Shown in pieces: positions 29,953 to 38,529 of a stretch of DNA of 42,834 bases; the first letter of the stretch is position 1, and each line of letters opens with the position of its first letter. The notes under the pieces were generated by a model. It made no database searches. It saw nothing but the letters and a program-made list of their open reading frames with translations, and was not told where the DNA came from. The position numbers and the translations under genes are program-made. Source of the DNA: a virus; the IMG/VR virus record IMGVR_UViG_3300048928_000676, positions 1-42,834 of that record; one strand, 5' to 3'.

Positions 29953-30333
29953 TTATACAAAGTAGCAAAGCTTCAGCGCTGTTTTAGCTGCTGCATCTAA
30001 GCCAGTCAATTTGGATGAATCAAAAATACCTGCAATCCACGCAGATGCCCCAATATCAGAAAGTGTTGTGTCATGATCATTATCAAGGATACACAGTGCC
30101 ACTTCAGAGCCGTTGGTTGCTGCGGAACTATAAGCTACCGCTTTATCCTTATCCGCTCCTGCTGCTGTGATCTTGCCGATAACTGTCCCTTTTTTCAGGA
30201 TTCCTTGTCCTTGTTTCAGTAAAATACCTCCGGGAAGCTTTGCCTGAAGATCGGTAGATGCAAGAACCTCTGTAAACTCTTGAGTAATAACCTGACCGGG
30301 ACCAGGAGCGCCATTATACTGAGATTGCATCAT
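29953..30333 (-). CDS. head decoration protein (gpD-like)
   Basis: A 126-residue protein; Leu-Pro-Gly-Gly-Ile-Leu-Leu-Lys-Gln-Gly-Gln-Gly, Lys-Gly-Thr-Val-Ile-Gly-Lys-Ile-Thr and Ala-x-Cys-Ile-Leu-Asp-Asn-Asp are usual in gpD-type proteins that stabilise the expanded head. GGAGG precedes a double ATG start. It lies between the protease/scaffold and the capsid genes. Confidence 0.8.
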   Translation of the reverse strand: MMQSQYNGAPGPGQVITQEFTEVLASTDLQAKLPGGILLKQGQGILKKGTVIGKITAAGADKDKAVAYSSAATNGSEVALCILDNDHDTTLSDIGASAWIAGIFDSSKLTGLDAAAKTALKLCYFV

Positions 30334-30335
30334 AA

Positions 30336-31640
30336 TTATTTATCCTCCTTCAGCAGATTACCTCTACCGGTATTCTTAAGTGCCGCCCGAGCTTCTTCAC
30401 GAGCTAATGCTTTAAGTTGTTCTGGCGTTTTCTCGCCACCATCATTTTGTGAGTTAGTTGGTGGTGTTCCATTCAGGGCTCCCTCAGGAAGGTTTACATC
30501 GTCACCTTGTGTATGGCGACCACCTCCGCCCAAGGCAGCTTGTGCCTGCGCTTCATACGTTGCGCCGATCTTTTCAATTTCAGATATCGGCAAATTAGCT
30601 AATGCAGTTTTCATAGCTTCTACATTAAAGGCTTCACCGAGAGCACGGACACCAGCTCCACATGCTTGTTCAGTAATTTTGACCTTGTATGTCGCCCCAT
30701 CAGCAGCCTGAGCGCTCAATGATGTAAGCTTGCTCAGAATGTCGGAATCATTATCTACACTCAATGCAGCTCGAATTTGTCCAAGTACACTATTAGCCGC
30801 TGCCAACGCGGTTGCTTGAGTTTGTGTTGCCGCCAGCGCAACTTTTTGTTCTTCTGTCACAGTGTCATCTCCTTGGGCCAGTGCGTTGGCCTGTTCTTTT
30901 GTTTGATGCTGTTTTGATACAAAAGCAGACATACCGCCTTTGTTGCTGAAAAAATAAAAGACGCGTCCATCGCCATCTAGCGACTTAGCATCTAAAGGCA
31001 GTGGTTCATATTCAGTTTGCTTCGGCTGCTCGCCTCCACTATGTTGTTTCATCGAGAGGGATTCACGAGTAATTCCAGCTCCTTCATACCCTCCATCAAA
31101 TACAATAGAGTTCTCCATGATGTATCCGTCATCGGCTAGAACAAGACATTCTTTGTCGTCATACATTTGTCCGCGTATATGCGAGCATGCCGAAGGTCCG
31201 TAGTAATTACCACCACAGATACCACAAATATGTTTCGTTGTTACAAATCCAGCCGAGGTGTCAAATATAGTTCCCGAATCAATGCCGGTAGCCAGTTGAT
31301 CCGTTGAAATCCCATTAGCTTCTAGCCCTTTTGCCATGTAATGATCACCGTAGAGTTCCAATTCCCCCGCTTCCTCTACGATTCTACTGTCGAAGGTTCG
31401 GCCATAAGGGAACGATAAGGCCTCCCACTTTTGCCACGGATGATCAACCAGCAAGGCTACTCCCTCTTTAACTTGATCAGCCATTTTACGTAGGAAGTTT
31501 GGAGTAATCTTCATTTTGTACTTATCAATACGCTTGGTTCCAATGATTCTCGCTTGAAACACATGAGTTTGTTCATCGGTTAAAGGGACCAATGCTTTTT
31601 GATTGATCTTCGCCAATTGTTCAGCTGTAGGTATTGCCAT
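30336..31640 (-). CDS. prohead protease/scaffold-like structural protein
   Basis: A 434-residue protein between portal and decoration genes. The N-terminal 190 residues have Leu-Leu-Val-Asp-His-Pro-Trp near 65 and a Ser-Gly-Thr-Ile-Phe-Asp-Thr-Ser-Ala-Gly-Phe segment near 127, as in head maturation proteases. An insert with Cys-Gly-Ile-Cys-Gly-Gly and a later Cys-Ser-His looks zinc-binding. The C-terminal half is Ala/Gln-rich with long helices and a Gly-rich loop, typical of a scaffold. Catalytic residues cannot be confirmed by eye. Confidence 0.7.
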   Translation of the reverse strand: MAIPTAEQLAKINQKALVPLTDEQTHVFQARIIGTKRIDKYKMKITPNFLRKMADQVKEGVALLVDHPWQKWEALSFPYGRTFDSRIVEEAGELELYGDHYMAKGLEANGISTDQLATGIDSGTIFDTSAGFVTTKHICGICGGNYYGPSACSHIRGQMYDDKECLVLADDGYIMENSIVFDGGYEGAGITRESLSMKQHSGGEQPKQTEYEPLPLDAKSLDGDGRVFYFFSNKGGMSAFVSKQHQTKEQANALAQGDDTVTEEQKVALAATQTQATALAAANSVLGQIRAALSVDNDSDILSKLTSLSAQAADGATYKVKITEQACGAGVRALGEAFNVEAMKTALANLPISEIEKIGATYEAQAQAALGGGGRHTQGDDVNLPEGALNGTPPTNSQNDGGEKTPEQLKALAREEARAALKNTGRGNLLKEDK

Positions 31641-31645
31641 ATTGT

Positions 31646-33106
31646 CTATTCACCTCCCTCCGGTGGAGTATTTTCTTCATTTGAATCAGATTCAAATTTC
31701 TGTGTAAGCAAAGGAATAAGTTCGGCCGGAATTTTGGCATTAATACCAAGAGTCCAACGTATTTCCTCAGCAGCTTCCAGCGGTGTGATGTAGAAATTCT
31801 TCTCCGCAGTGATGTAGTTATCGATCTTTGAACGACGGTCACGTTCAATCTCATTTTCAGAGCGTAGATCAATGGGGAGATAGTCAGCTTCAACTTTTGT
31901 TTGAGTCCCCTTTACTCTTGCAGACAACGAAAAAGCCCGCTGCCAGAAACGTTTGGTTACGCTCCGCGCGGACTCTACATTTTTGATATATATTTGAGTG
32001 TCAATCGAACTGTATGTTTCGGTTGATCCTTGATGCCTGGAAAGGATGGTGAGCAGCGTCTTGAGTGAAGTCGCCATTTGGGTATCAATAATATCGATGA
32101 GCTTTTTAATATCAATCATCGGCCCTGAATTACCGCCTTTGAGATATTCGACTTTTACGCTATCCCAGTGGACAAGGGCATCGTCTGGATTGAGTGAGTT
32201 GAAATGGTTTATCATCTCTTCCATTCGCTCTTTGAGCCATTTCTGTTGACCATCGGGATTACTTTTCAAGTTGTTCGGCATATTCTTCAGCATGCTTTCT
32301 TCCAGCATGGAGATATCAAGCCGTGGATACCCTTGGTTATGCACGACTGCTTTTAGATCAGCCAGCACTTGAAGATGAAAGAATACTACTTGCAGCACTG
32401 GAAGCATGGGCGTTCGTCCATAAGGATCGTCAACCATAGGATCAAACTCTTCATAAATAAAAGTTGGCGTGTCAATCTTTTTGTAATTACCAAACCACTC
32501 TTCGTTCGAATTCCTTTGTGGATTCTTAACATATTGCCACGGCGTAAACCGATTAGTGCCTGGTTCCCTGCGAAACCATATTAGAGCCGGGTCAACTGGA
32601 ACGATATCAATTACATCGTTACATCGCTCATTCAGTACTACTTCCCCGGCACAAGCACCACGAACCATCATCATCATCCGCTGAATCGTGTCCAGTTTAT
32701 TCAATGACCGTCCATGCTGATATCCCGGCGAAGGTAACGGTGTATTAAGCATGGTCTTAAGATCGTCCAGCACCCGTTGTCCACTCTTATCTGCATTTCC
32801 GTTTGGCTTCTTTGCACTAAACGTTAATTCGGTATCTCCCATACGTAAGTATGTGTACAAGGCATAGGATACGTCTGGATGAACAGATATCAATAGCTCA
32901 AGCAATTCCTCTGCCGTGTAGCTCTGCAATTTGGTAAGGTCAATATTATGAGCCTGCTGATGTTTCTTCGGTAGCCAGTTAAATATGCCCCACGGATTAG
33001 CATTATTAGGTACTGTTGCTCTTCCTATACCCATCATCTGTCGCTTTACTGCTGATGGAAGAATGGAATTCGCTAATGAGTATATGGCTTTATGATACCA
33101 TTTCAA
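31646..33106 (-). CDS. portal protein
   Basis: A 486-residue protein with a portal-like fold order: an Asn-Pro-Trp-Gly motif near 37, Val-His-Pro-Asp-Val-Ser-Tyr-Ala-Leu near 75, Met-Met-Met-Met-Val-Arg-Gly-Ala-Cys-Ala-Gly-Glu-Val-Val near 143, an Asp-Asp-Pro-Tyr-Gly-Arg-Thr-Pro-Met-Leu-Pro-Val segment near 225 and a Pro-Leu-Glu-Ala-Ala-Glu-Glu-Ile-Arg near 440. The start is TTG after GGCGGTGAA. It forms the dodecameric ring for packaging. It is normally next to TerL; here 5.8 kb of cargo separates the two. Confidence 0.85.
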   Translation of the reverse strand: MKWYHKAIYSLANSILPSAVKRQMMGIGRATVPNNANPWGIFNWLPKKHQQAHNIDLTKLQSYTAEELLELLISVHPDVSYALYTYLRMGDTELTFSAKKPNGNADKSGQRVLDDLKTMLNTPLPSPGYQHGRSLNKLDTIQRMMMMVRGACAGEVVLNERCNDVIDIVPVDPALIWFRREPGTNRFTPWQYVKNPQRNSNEEWFGNYKKIDTPTFIYEEFDPMVDDPYGRTPMLPVLQVVFFHLQVLADLKAVVHNQGYPRLDISMLEESMLKNMPNNLKSNPDGQQKWLKERMEEMINHFNSLNPDDALVHWDSVKVEYLKGGNSGPMIDIKKLIDIIDTQMATSLKTLLTILSRHQGSTETYSSIDTQIYIKNVESARSVTKRFWQRAFSLSARVKGTQTKVEADYLPIDLRSENEIERDRRSKIDNYITAEKNFYITPLEAAEEIRWTLGINAKIPAELIPLLTQKFESDSNEENTPPEGGE

Positions 33107-33242
33107 TATTTCACCGCCTTTCTTGGCAAACTTCTATGAATACACAATAACATTTGTTTTATTCGGATTTACTACTGATTTTTCGAGTGGGATATGTTTT
33201 ACGCTCACCATAATAGCTTATTTTAAAGGGGGGAATTTGGAA

Positions 33243-33278
33243 CAAAAAAAGAGGGTAGGAAAAGTTTCCTGCCCTCTT
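33243..33278 (-). terminator. terminator containing a diverged copy of the 18-bp palindrome
   Basis: AAGAGGG and AGGAAA arms pair with TTTCCT and CCCTCTT around AG, followed leftward by seven T. The inner AGGAAAAGTTTCCT (33257-33270) is the core of the repeat at 9893 and 24461. It terminates the SLH gene before the portal. Confidence 0.82.
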
Positions 33279-33321
33279 AAAGTATCGTAATGCATAGTAT
33301 AGATACCTGCGCTATTTAAGT

Positions 33322-35733
33322 TTATTCTATAATTTCCAGATCAAAGTTTCGTCCATACCAAACATCAAGTTTATACTTCCCAGACGGCAAATCGCCTGTA
33401 GAAATAGTAACTGGTTTATTAACCTCATCATCCTCAACCTCTATTTTCTTTCCCCAGTTCTCTGCAACTAAATCATCATAGTCACTGTTGCTACCCCAGA
33501 CGAACGAATTGAGAAGGTATACTTTTGAAACATCTGAAAGCGAGAAGGTAATATCTTCTCCTTTTTTAACCTTGAATGCTCCACCGTTAGGCTTAATCAT
33601 TGTGATTCTGACTGTTTTTCTATTTCCTCCGGTATGATATTCTTTATTTGCCTCGCCATTCCTTGTTACTACAGCATCTGCAACTATTTGGAATTTATAT
33701 ATTACTCGATCTTCTAAACTTTTCGGAGATATTATAATTAAGTTATCTTTTACTTCCACCTCACCATCCTTTTCTGTAAATGGGAGGAACGGACCGTCAC
33801 CAATTGCCCATTCAACTATATTATTTGTGGCTTTCCCTTCATTAACCGTAATCAAGCGATTGTAATCAAAAGAAAATTGATCAAGTTCATTTTCCGATGC
33901 CGTATATTGTGTAAATATAGGATTCTCAACAATTGCCTGATTCTCATCTAATACCGTAATATCTTCACTATCATAGTTATTATTCTTGTCATAAACAGTC
34001 AGATTGAACTCGAAATTTCTTGGATATTCATAATTATTAATAGCATATGTTGAGAAACTAACCGTTTTATTGGCCTGGACCTCAATCTTTTGAACCTCAC
34101 CACTCTCAACACCTAATTCAAGAGAGGTCATACTTTCAATATCAATAATATGATTTGAAAAATATGCTACCCCATCACGAGAGCTTGTAAAATAAACTGC
34201 CTCTCCAACAGCTACAACTTTTTTAGGAACAGAAATTTTAAAGTCCCCGCTGTTGTTTTCTGGAGTTTGAGGAGTATTATCTTTCTTATCTTCATTTTTG
34301 GATTTACCGGATTCATTAGGGTTACTAGAAGAACCCCCACCGCCACCTAATGATGTTGTCCCCTGTGATCCCAAAGTATTTGTCGAATTGCCTATTGTGA
34401 CCTTAACATCACTACTTACCTTGTCGCCATTTAACACGGATTTAGGTTTTGTTTGGAAGGAAACATTTTCAGCATTAACTACGGCTTTATCAACAGAACC
34501 TAAGCCTATTACTTTGGCAGCAGCATTTAGCACCAGCGAGAGAATAGAAGACTCTTTTGCTGTATCTATAGTTGTACCCGTAGCGTTGTCAGCTATGTTT
34601 AACGTATCAATCTGTCCGTTTGGAATGTTTACATTAATAGCGAATGCTTCAACATTCACAGTGTGGAAATAACCTGTAAGGCTCACATTGGATTTTGCGG
34701 GGAGCTCATTTGTTAGAGTAACTCGATCAACACTTGCTCCTTGTGAGACATCTAGAGCTGCGCCCGTCTTGATTTTTATTTCGCTGATGGACGTTGCACC
34801 TTCTGCCACCAAACGAACAGTTCCATCCACTTTGTTTACAATGATGCTAACCAGCACAGAATTGTTCAGATGAACGCTATGCTCTCCGCCCCCATAAACA
34901 TAAGTTTGACCGTGGACTTTAACATTTTTCAAGAATACGTCGCCGTTCCCAACGGCTTTCCCGATAATTAAATCACCCGCAATTTCCGTATTTTGAAGCG
35001 TTACACCCGTTGTGTTGATGACAACATTGCCTGCCTGCTTGGCGAGTCCAGTCGAAGGCCCATATGTTCCTGATTCTCCATACCAAGCACCAAAATGATT
35101 CACAGCGCGATCTAGAATCGTAACCGCCTCAGCACGAGTCAATGATTTTTGAGGCTGAAATGTACCGTTCTGGTAACCTTCAATAATACCCGCTGCCACT
35201 ACAGCATTAACGGCCTTTTGGGACCAATTGTGCAGAGATGTGCTATCTTTAAAGGTTTTAATTGTATCGGAAGAAGGTATTTGAAGTAATTGGTTTACAG
35301 TCACTGCCGCCTCTTCTCTACTTAATACTTGTGTAGGGCGAAAGCTGCCATCTTCGAATCCTTTCATATATCCAGCATAAACTGCATCCGTAACGGTTGG
35401 AGCAAACCAATCATCTTTATTTACATCGGTAAAAGATGCTGCTTGTCCTGGCTGTATTTGAAATGCACGATTTAGTAAAGCAGCCCATTCACTTCTCGTA
35501 ATCGGACGATTTGGCTCAAAACGAGCGTTTTCTACACCCGAAACCACACCTCGGTGGCTCCATTTTGTAACGTTATCCGTTGCCCAATGGTTCGCCATAT
35601 CCCCATAAGGTTGAGATAGAGTAGAGCTGTCCTCCTTTGCTGCATGGTGTGAACTGTCTGCCGCCAATATGGGGCTAGCCCATACAGAGGTCGCTAAAAT
35701 TCCAGCCGTGAAAACATTAACCCACTTCTTCAT
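33322..35733 (-). CDS. SLH-domain surface protein
   Basis: An 803-residue secreted protein. A signal peptide (Lys-Lys-Trp, hydrophobic core, Ile-Leu-Ala-Ala-Asp) is followed by three S-layer homology domains (about 41-92, 99-152 and 160-215), which bind pyruvylated wall polymer. Residues about 230-470 are a beta-helical stack of Val/Asn/Gly strands, then a Gly-rich and charged linker (about 480-510), then several beta domains to the end. It should be displayed on the lysogen surface, not in the virion. It has its own upstream palindrome and terminator, so it is independently expressed. The presence of an SLH protein between TerL and portal is odd. Confidence 0.88.
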   Translation of the reverse strand: MKKWVNVFTAGILATSVWASPILAADSSHHAAKEDSSTLSQPYGDMANHWATDNVTKWSHRGVVSGVENARFEPNRPITRSEWAALLNRAFQIQPGQAASFTDVNKDDWFAPTVTDAVYAGYMKGFEDGSFRPTQVLSREEAAVTVNQLLQIPSSDTIKTFKDSTSLHNWSQKAVNAVVAAGIIEGYQNGTFQPQKSLTRAEAVTILDRAVNHFGAWYGESGTYGPSTGLAKQAGNVVINTTGVTLQNTEIAGDLIIGKAVGNGDVFLKNVKVHGQTYVYGGGEHSVHLNNSVLVSIIVNKVDGTVRLVAEGATSISEIKIKTGAALDVSQGASVDRVTLTNELPAKSNVSLTGYFHTVNVEAFAINVNIPNGQIDTLNIADNATGTTIDTAKESSILSLVLNAAAKVIGLGSVDKAVVNAENVSFQTKPKSVLNGDKVSSDVKVTIGNSTNTLGSQGTTSLGGGGGSSSNPNESGKSKNEDKKDNTPQTPENNSGDFKISVPKKVVAVGEAVYFTSSRDGVAYFSNHIIDIESMTSLELGVESGEVQKIEVQANKTVSFSTYAINNYEYPRNFEFNLTVYDKNNNYDSEDITVLDENQAIVENPIFTQYTASENELDQFSFDYNRLITVNEGKATNNIVEWAIGDGPFLPFTEKDGEVEVKDNLIIISPKSLEDRVIYKFQIVADAVVTRNGEANKEYHTGGNRKTVRITMIKPNGGAFKVKKGEDITFSLSDVSKVYLLNSFVWGSNSDYDDLVAENWGKKIEVEDDEVNKPVTISTGDLPSGKYKLDVWYGRNFDLEIIE

Positions 35734-35776
35734 CTTTTTTTTCCTCTCATTTATGTAGTGTTAAATCAAGACTATG

Positions 35777-35794
35777 TACCTAATATTTTAGGTA
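35777..35794. promoter_or_regulatory. palindrome upstream of the SLH gene
   Basis: TACCTAA-TATT-TTAGGTA, a perfect 7-bp inverted repeat about 44 bases before the SLH start, with another ACCTA element at about 35808. Candidate operator. Confidence 0.45.
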
Positions 35795-35940
35795 TATAGA
35801 ATCACTTACCTATTATTACAAGATTAATCGATGATGTCACTACTTTTTAATCCATAAGAGGATTTTTCTTGAATAAATATCAAAAGAATGACGTCAGCCC
35901 GACTTGAGAATTCCTCTACACAAATGAGATTCTTGTTGAT

Positions 35941-36054
35941 TTAGCCTACCATATTCGTATACCGGTCAACATGATCACGAAACGCGTACATGCTCTTCTC
36001 TGAACTCCTTACAGCATTTCGTTCATAAACAGGAGTAAAGCTTAAGACATACAT
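35941..36054 (-). CDS. very short ORF, uncertain
   Basis: A 37-residue basic ORF with AGGA close to its ATG, in the 360-base gap between the SLH gene and the next gene. Protein-like in composition but too short to judge; it may be a remnant. The rest of the gap shows only the palindrome above. Confidence 0.2.
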   Translation of the reverse strand: MYVLSFTPVYERNAVRSSEKSMYAFRDHVDRYTNMVG

Positions 36055-36070
36055 TCAATCCTACAAAATC

Positions 36071-36096
36071 AAAAAAAGAGCCCCCGAAGGTTGCTC
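36071..36096 (-). terminator. terminator with UUCG-type loop
   Basis: GAGC...GCTC stem with TTCG loop, followed leftward by seven T, immediately after the TAG of the small membrane protein gene. Confidence 0.75.
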
Positions 36097-36300
36097 CTAA
36101 TTGAGAAACAGCTTAGCCCAATAATATAAAATAACCAGAACACCTACACTTGCTAGGATTCCAGTTAATCTTTTTCCAAGTATTTCTTTAATGGGAATGC
36201 ATACTACACACCAAAAGACTGAGGCTAAAATAAATATTAATAGCTTGTTTCCTCCTACAGCACCCCAAATATCTATATTTGCTCCTTCAAAAACATTCAA
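36097..36300 (-). CDS. small membrane protein
   Basis: A 67-residue protein with two predicted membrane helices (about 18-36 and 44-64) joined by a Lys-Glu-Ile-Leu-Gly-Lys-Arg loop. GAGGA precedes the ATG by 10 bases; a terminator follows at once. It lies in the cargo between portal and TerL. An immunity or transport role for the nearby peptide cassette is possible but unsupported, as a terminator separates them. Confidence 0.55.
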   Translation of the reverse strand: MNVFEGANIDIWGAVGGNKLLIFILASVFWCVVCIPIKEILGKRLTGILASVGVLVILYYWAKLFLN

Positions 36301-36395
36301 AATTATTCCTCTCTAACTCTTGTCTAAATCCAAAATTCGACATTCACAAGAATTATCCTCTTTAACACATTTATCAGGCTTTGGACAAAACTGAA

Positions 36396-36644
36396 CTACT
36401 TCATCCCACCTTCCCCATACACAACCTTTTCATTTCTTCGATTGCTTGGGCTAATGGGAGCAACCTCCCTTTCTTCTTCAATAAGATCACCTTTCAGGCA
36501 ACAGAAGTCCTCATATAGCGTCACGGCCAAATGGTTGTATTCATCTCCAGTTACCAGAATAACCGGATATCCGTATGCATACTGAGCGTCGAATTTAACC
36601 ACGAAACCATACTCTCTCTTAGATTCAGCTGCTTCTGTTTTCAT
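36396..36644 (-). CDS. small hypothetical protein
   Basis: An 82-residue acidic soluble protein; the ATG at 36644 is chosen over an upstream codon at 36692 that falls inside the preceding terminator region. It contains Tyr-Gly-Tyr-Pro-Val-Ile-Leu-Val-Thr-Gly-Asp-Glu-Tyr and a Cys-Cys pair. Similar small proteins occur near phage packaging genes, but I cannot name a family. Confidence 0.5.
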   Translation of the reverse strand: MKTEAAESKREYGFVVKFDAQYAYGYPVILVTGDEYNHLAVTLYEDFCCLKGDLIEEEREVAPISPSNRRNEKVVYGEGGMK

Positions 36645-36675
36645 ATTATTCCTACAATGTACTGTATTAAAAACC

Positions 36676-36702
36676 AAAAAGGTCGGTACCATTAACCGAC
36701 CT
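36676..36702 (-). terminator. terminator of the peptide-maturase cassette
   Basis: AGGTCGGT (36680-36687) pairs with ACCGACCT (36695-36702); followed leftward by T runs. Confidence 0.8.
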
Positions 36703-36813
36703 GATCACTGGGCTCGAAAGCTGCGGAGCGCTCCTTATTCTATTTTCCATGTTATAAATTTACCAATTCAAGAATCCCGTGGCGGGTATTGTAAATTTCT
36801 GGTCAACATATTG

Positions 36814-37419
36814 TTATTCAAACCTCTCATCAACCTCTTTAATAAATTCAAAAAATCTTGGTTTAATCTTTTTTAGAGGTAGATACATCTCTAACCATTT
36901 CTCTATTTGCTTTTTCGTGGTTTCACAAAATAAAAATTGTTTTTCCAGATTGAATGCAACTCCATCCCATCCACTTATGTAACAATTCTTACAAAGCAAA
37001 GCAGCCCAACAATTCACGCACTTATCTTCAATAAAATTTTTCCAATCATTTACTAATTGTGTAGAACGTTGAATATCTACTCCATTTTCAATATGACCTA
37101 TCTTTAATGACTCACATTTCTCACATATAGAAATTGAGCCATCAATATTAACAGCTAACTTAGCACCAGGGATACAACTTTTAAAGGGCAACTTCTTGTC
37201 TATCGTAGGAACATGGTGTCTTTCTAACATAGGAATGTATTGTTGAAGAATCCCTTTTAATAAGGGTGAGTTTTCAAATTTTTCATTCCGAACCATCATA
37301 TTGAACATCTTTTCCATAACCCATTCAAAAACTTGGTCTGTTGCCTTGTTGGTAGATGTACCGATATTTTCATAAAAATCACCGTTAGAATCGGAAGCAA
37401 GACTAAAGCGCGAGTACAT
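36814..37419 (-). CDS. radical SAM/SPASM peptide maturase, C-terminal part (split)
   Basis: A 201-residue fragment carrying the SPASM-type auxiliary cluster region: Cys-Ile-Pro-Gly-Ala with Ile-Cys-Glu-Lys-Cys, then Cys-x2-Cys-x5-Cys-x2-Cys and a last Cys near the end. These bind extra Fe-S clusters in maturases that crosslink peptides. It lacks a ribosome site and continues the N-terminal fragment in another frame. One extra C in the run at 37472-37477 would join both into 474 residues with no other change. Confidence 0.75.
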   Translation of the reverse strand: MYSRFSLASDSNGDFYENIGTSTNKATDQVFEWVMEKMFNMMVRNEKFENSPLLKGILQQYIPMLERHHVPTIDKKLPFKSCIPGAKLAVNIDGSISICEKCESLKIGHIENGVDIQRSTQLVNDWKNFIEDKCVNCWAALLCKNCYISGWDGVAFNLEKQFLFCETTKKQIEKWLEMYLPLKKIKPRFFEFIKEVDERFE

Positions 37420-37451
37420 TAAACTAGGATTAAAGTCAGAAAAAAAATCAT

Positions 37452-38237
37452 CTATTTTTTCAAAGTCAAATGGGGGGCTAATACAGTATTAGTTAAAACA
37501 TTATTTTTATAGTAGTCTGGATAATTAATTTTTAAATACTCAAGGTTTTTAAAAAGGTTAGAAAAACTGCTTTTACCATTTGCCTTTTTTCTATGTGAGT
37601 CATGTATTTCTTTGGGACCGTCTAGACTTATAACGAGTATAAAATTATTTTCCACTAGGAATTGTGCTATATCCTTAGTAAAAACATTTAAGTTTGTGGT
37701 AACACTGAAGTTCACATTATATTTCTCTACAAGTAATTTAACCTTATTTGTAACATATTTGATAATGTTGAAATTAAGAAAGGGTTCTCCTCCGTAGAAT
37801 CCAATTCCTGAACCTTCACTAACATTATTCACAAAATATTTTATGGCCAAATCTGCCACTTCTTTTGACATATTTTTATTTCCATGAGTCCGAAAAAGTT
37901 CACTTTGCTGTGATGTGTAAGGACAATAATCACATCTAAGATTACACTTTTCGGTAACAACAAGAGTCATTTGATTTATATTGTAAAAATTATCCATATT
38001 AATAGAAGGACTTTCTATTCCTTTAAAAGGCGCTCCCAAAAACCGCCCTTCCTGTCTCTCTTTACGTATAGTTTCTTTAGCTAAAATATTCTCATCCTTC
38101 TCATCATGAGAATATTCTAAATTACCATTTTCTTTTACAGCCTCAATTATTTTATTACCAAGAAAATAAGTTTCACCAAGGGAACCATCATACAGAAAAT
38201 TCTCATTAAATATTCTAAGTAAATTTTCACTATTCAC
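37452..38237 (-). CDS. radical SAM peptide maturase, N-terminal part (split)
   Basis: A 261-residue fragment: a short N-terminal domain (to about residue 85) that may bind the leader peptide, then a radical SAM core with Cys-Asn-Leu-Arg-Cys-Asp-Tyr-Cys (Cx3Cx2C), Gly-Phe-Tyr-Gly-Gly-Glu-Pro and Ile-Ser-Leu-Asp-Gly-Pro. The order and spacing resemble CcpM-like maturases of Cys-containing peptides. I prefer GTG 38237, 10 bases after GGAG, to the TTG at 38246. It follows the putative precursor gene with a stem-loop between. The frame breaks at the six-C run. Confidence 0.8.
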   Translation of the reverse strand: MNSENLLRIFNENFLYDGSLGETYFLGNKIIEAVKENGNLEYSHDEKDENILAKETIRKERQEGRFLGAPFKGIESPSINMDNFYNINQMTLVVTEKCNLRCDYCPYTSQQSELFRTHGNKNMSKEVADLAIKYFVNNVSEGSGIGFYGGEPFLNFNIIKYVTNKVKLLVEKYNVNFSVTTNLNVFTKDIAQFLVENNFILVISLDGPKEIHDSHRKKANGKSSFSNLFKNLEYLKINYPDYYKNNVLTNTVLAPHLTLKK

Positions 38238-38259
38238 TATACACAAACTCCTTTAAGGA

Positions 38260-38286
38260 CAGGGCAGTAAAAAATGAACTGCCCTG
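38260..38286 (-). terminator. stem-loop between precursor and maturase
   Basis: CAGGGCAGT (38260-38268) pairs perfectly with ACTGCCCTG (38278-38286), 9-base loop, no T tract. Such partial terminators in peptide operons keep precursor message in excess of enzyme message. Confidence 0.6.
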
Positions 38287-38303
38287 CTTTATAGTTTCTA
38301 TTC

Positions 38304-38495
38304 TTATACCGCCCACCTAATTGCATAACTAATCTTGCCGCTGCATCCTTCGCATTCAGAAAATGCCTTTAAGGATTCCTCCAATTTTTCCATAGAAACA
38401 TCTTTTGGTGCTTCTATTTCGATAACCATTTTTCCATCCTTCAAACTAATTGTTGCATCTTTGTTATTTTCATTAAATTGAATTTTTTCATCCAC
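38304..38495 (-). CDS. candidate RiPP precursor peptide
   Basis: A 63-residue peptide directly upstream of the radical SAM maturase. GTG 38495 is chosen because AGGAGG lies 8 bases upstream; a frame from 38504 would start inside that site. Residues 1-43 are a charged acidic leader (Ile-Glu-Ile-Glu-Ala-Pro-Lys-Asp-Val). The C-terminus holds a Cys-Glu-Gly-Cys pair followed by Ser-Gly-Lys-Ile-Ser-Tyr-Ala-Ile-Arg-Trp-Ala-Val, a plausible core. With only two Cys it is not a typical six-Cys SCIFF peptide. The crosslink type (thioether or C-C) cannot be told from sequence. Confidence 0.65.
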   Translation of the reverse strand: MDEKIQFNENNKDATISLKDGKMVIEIEAPKDVSMEKLEESLKAFSECEGCSGKISYAIRWAV

Positions 38496-38529
38496 AAATA
38501 TCACCTCCTATATATATTTTTTCTCATTA

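Noticed and set aside
36313-36410. Cys-rich frame (Phe-Cys-Pro-Lys, Cys-Val-Lys, Cys-Glu-Cys) on the minus strand
   Set aside because: No start codon in frame and no ribosome site; it may be a remnant or a frameshifted tail of the neighbouring gene, too weak to list as a gene.
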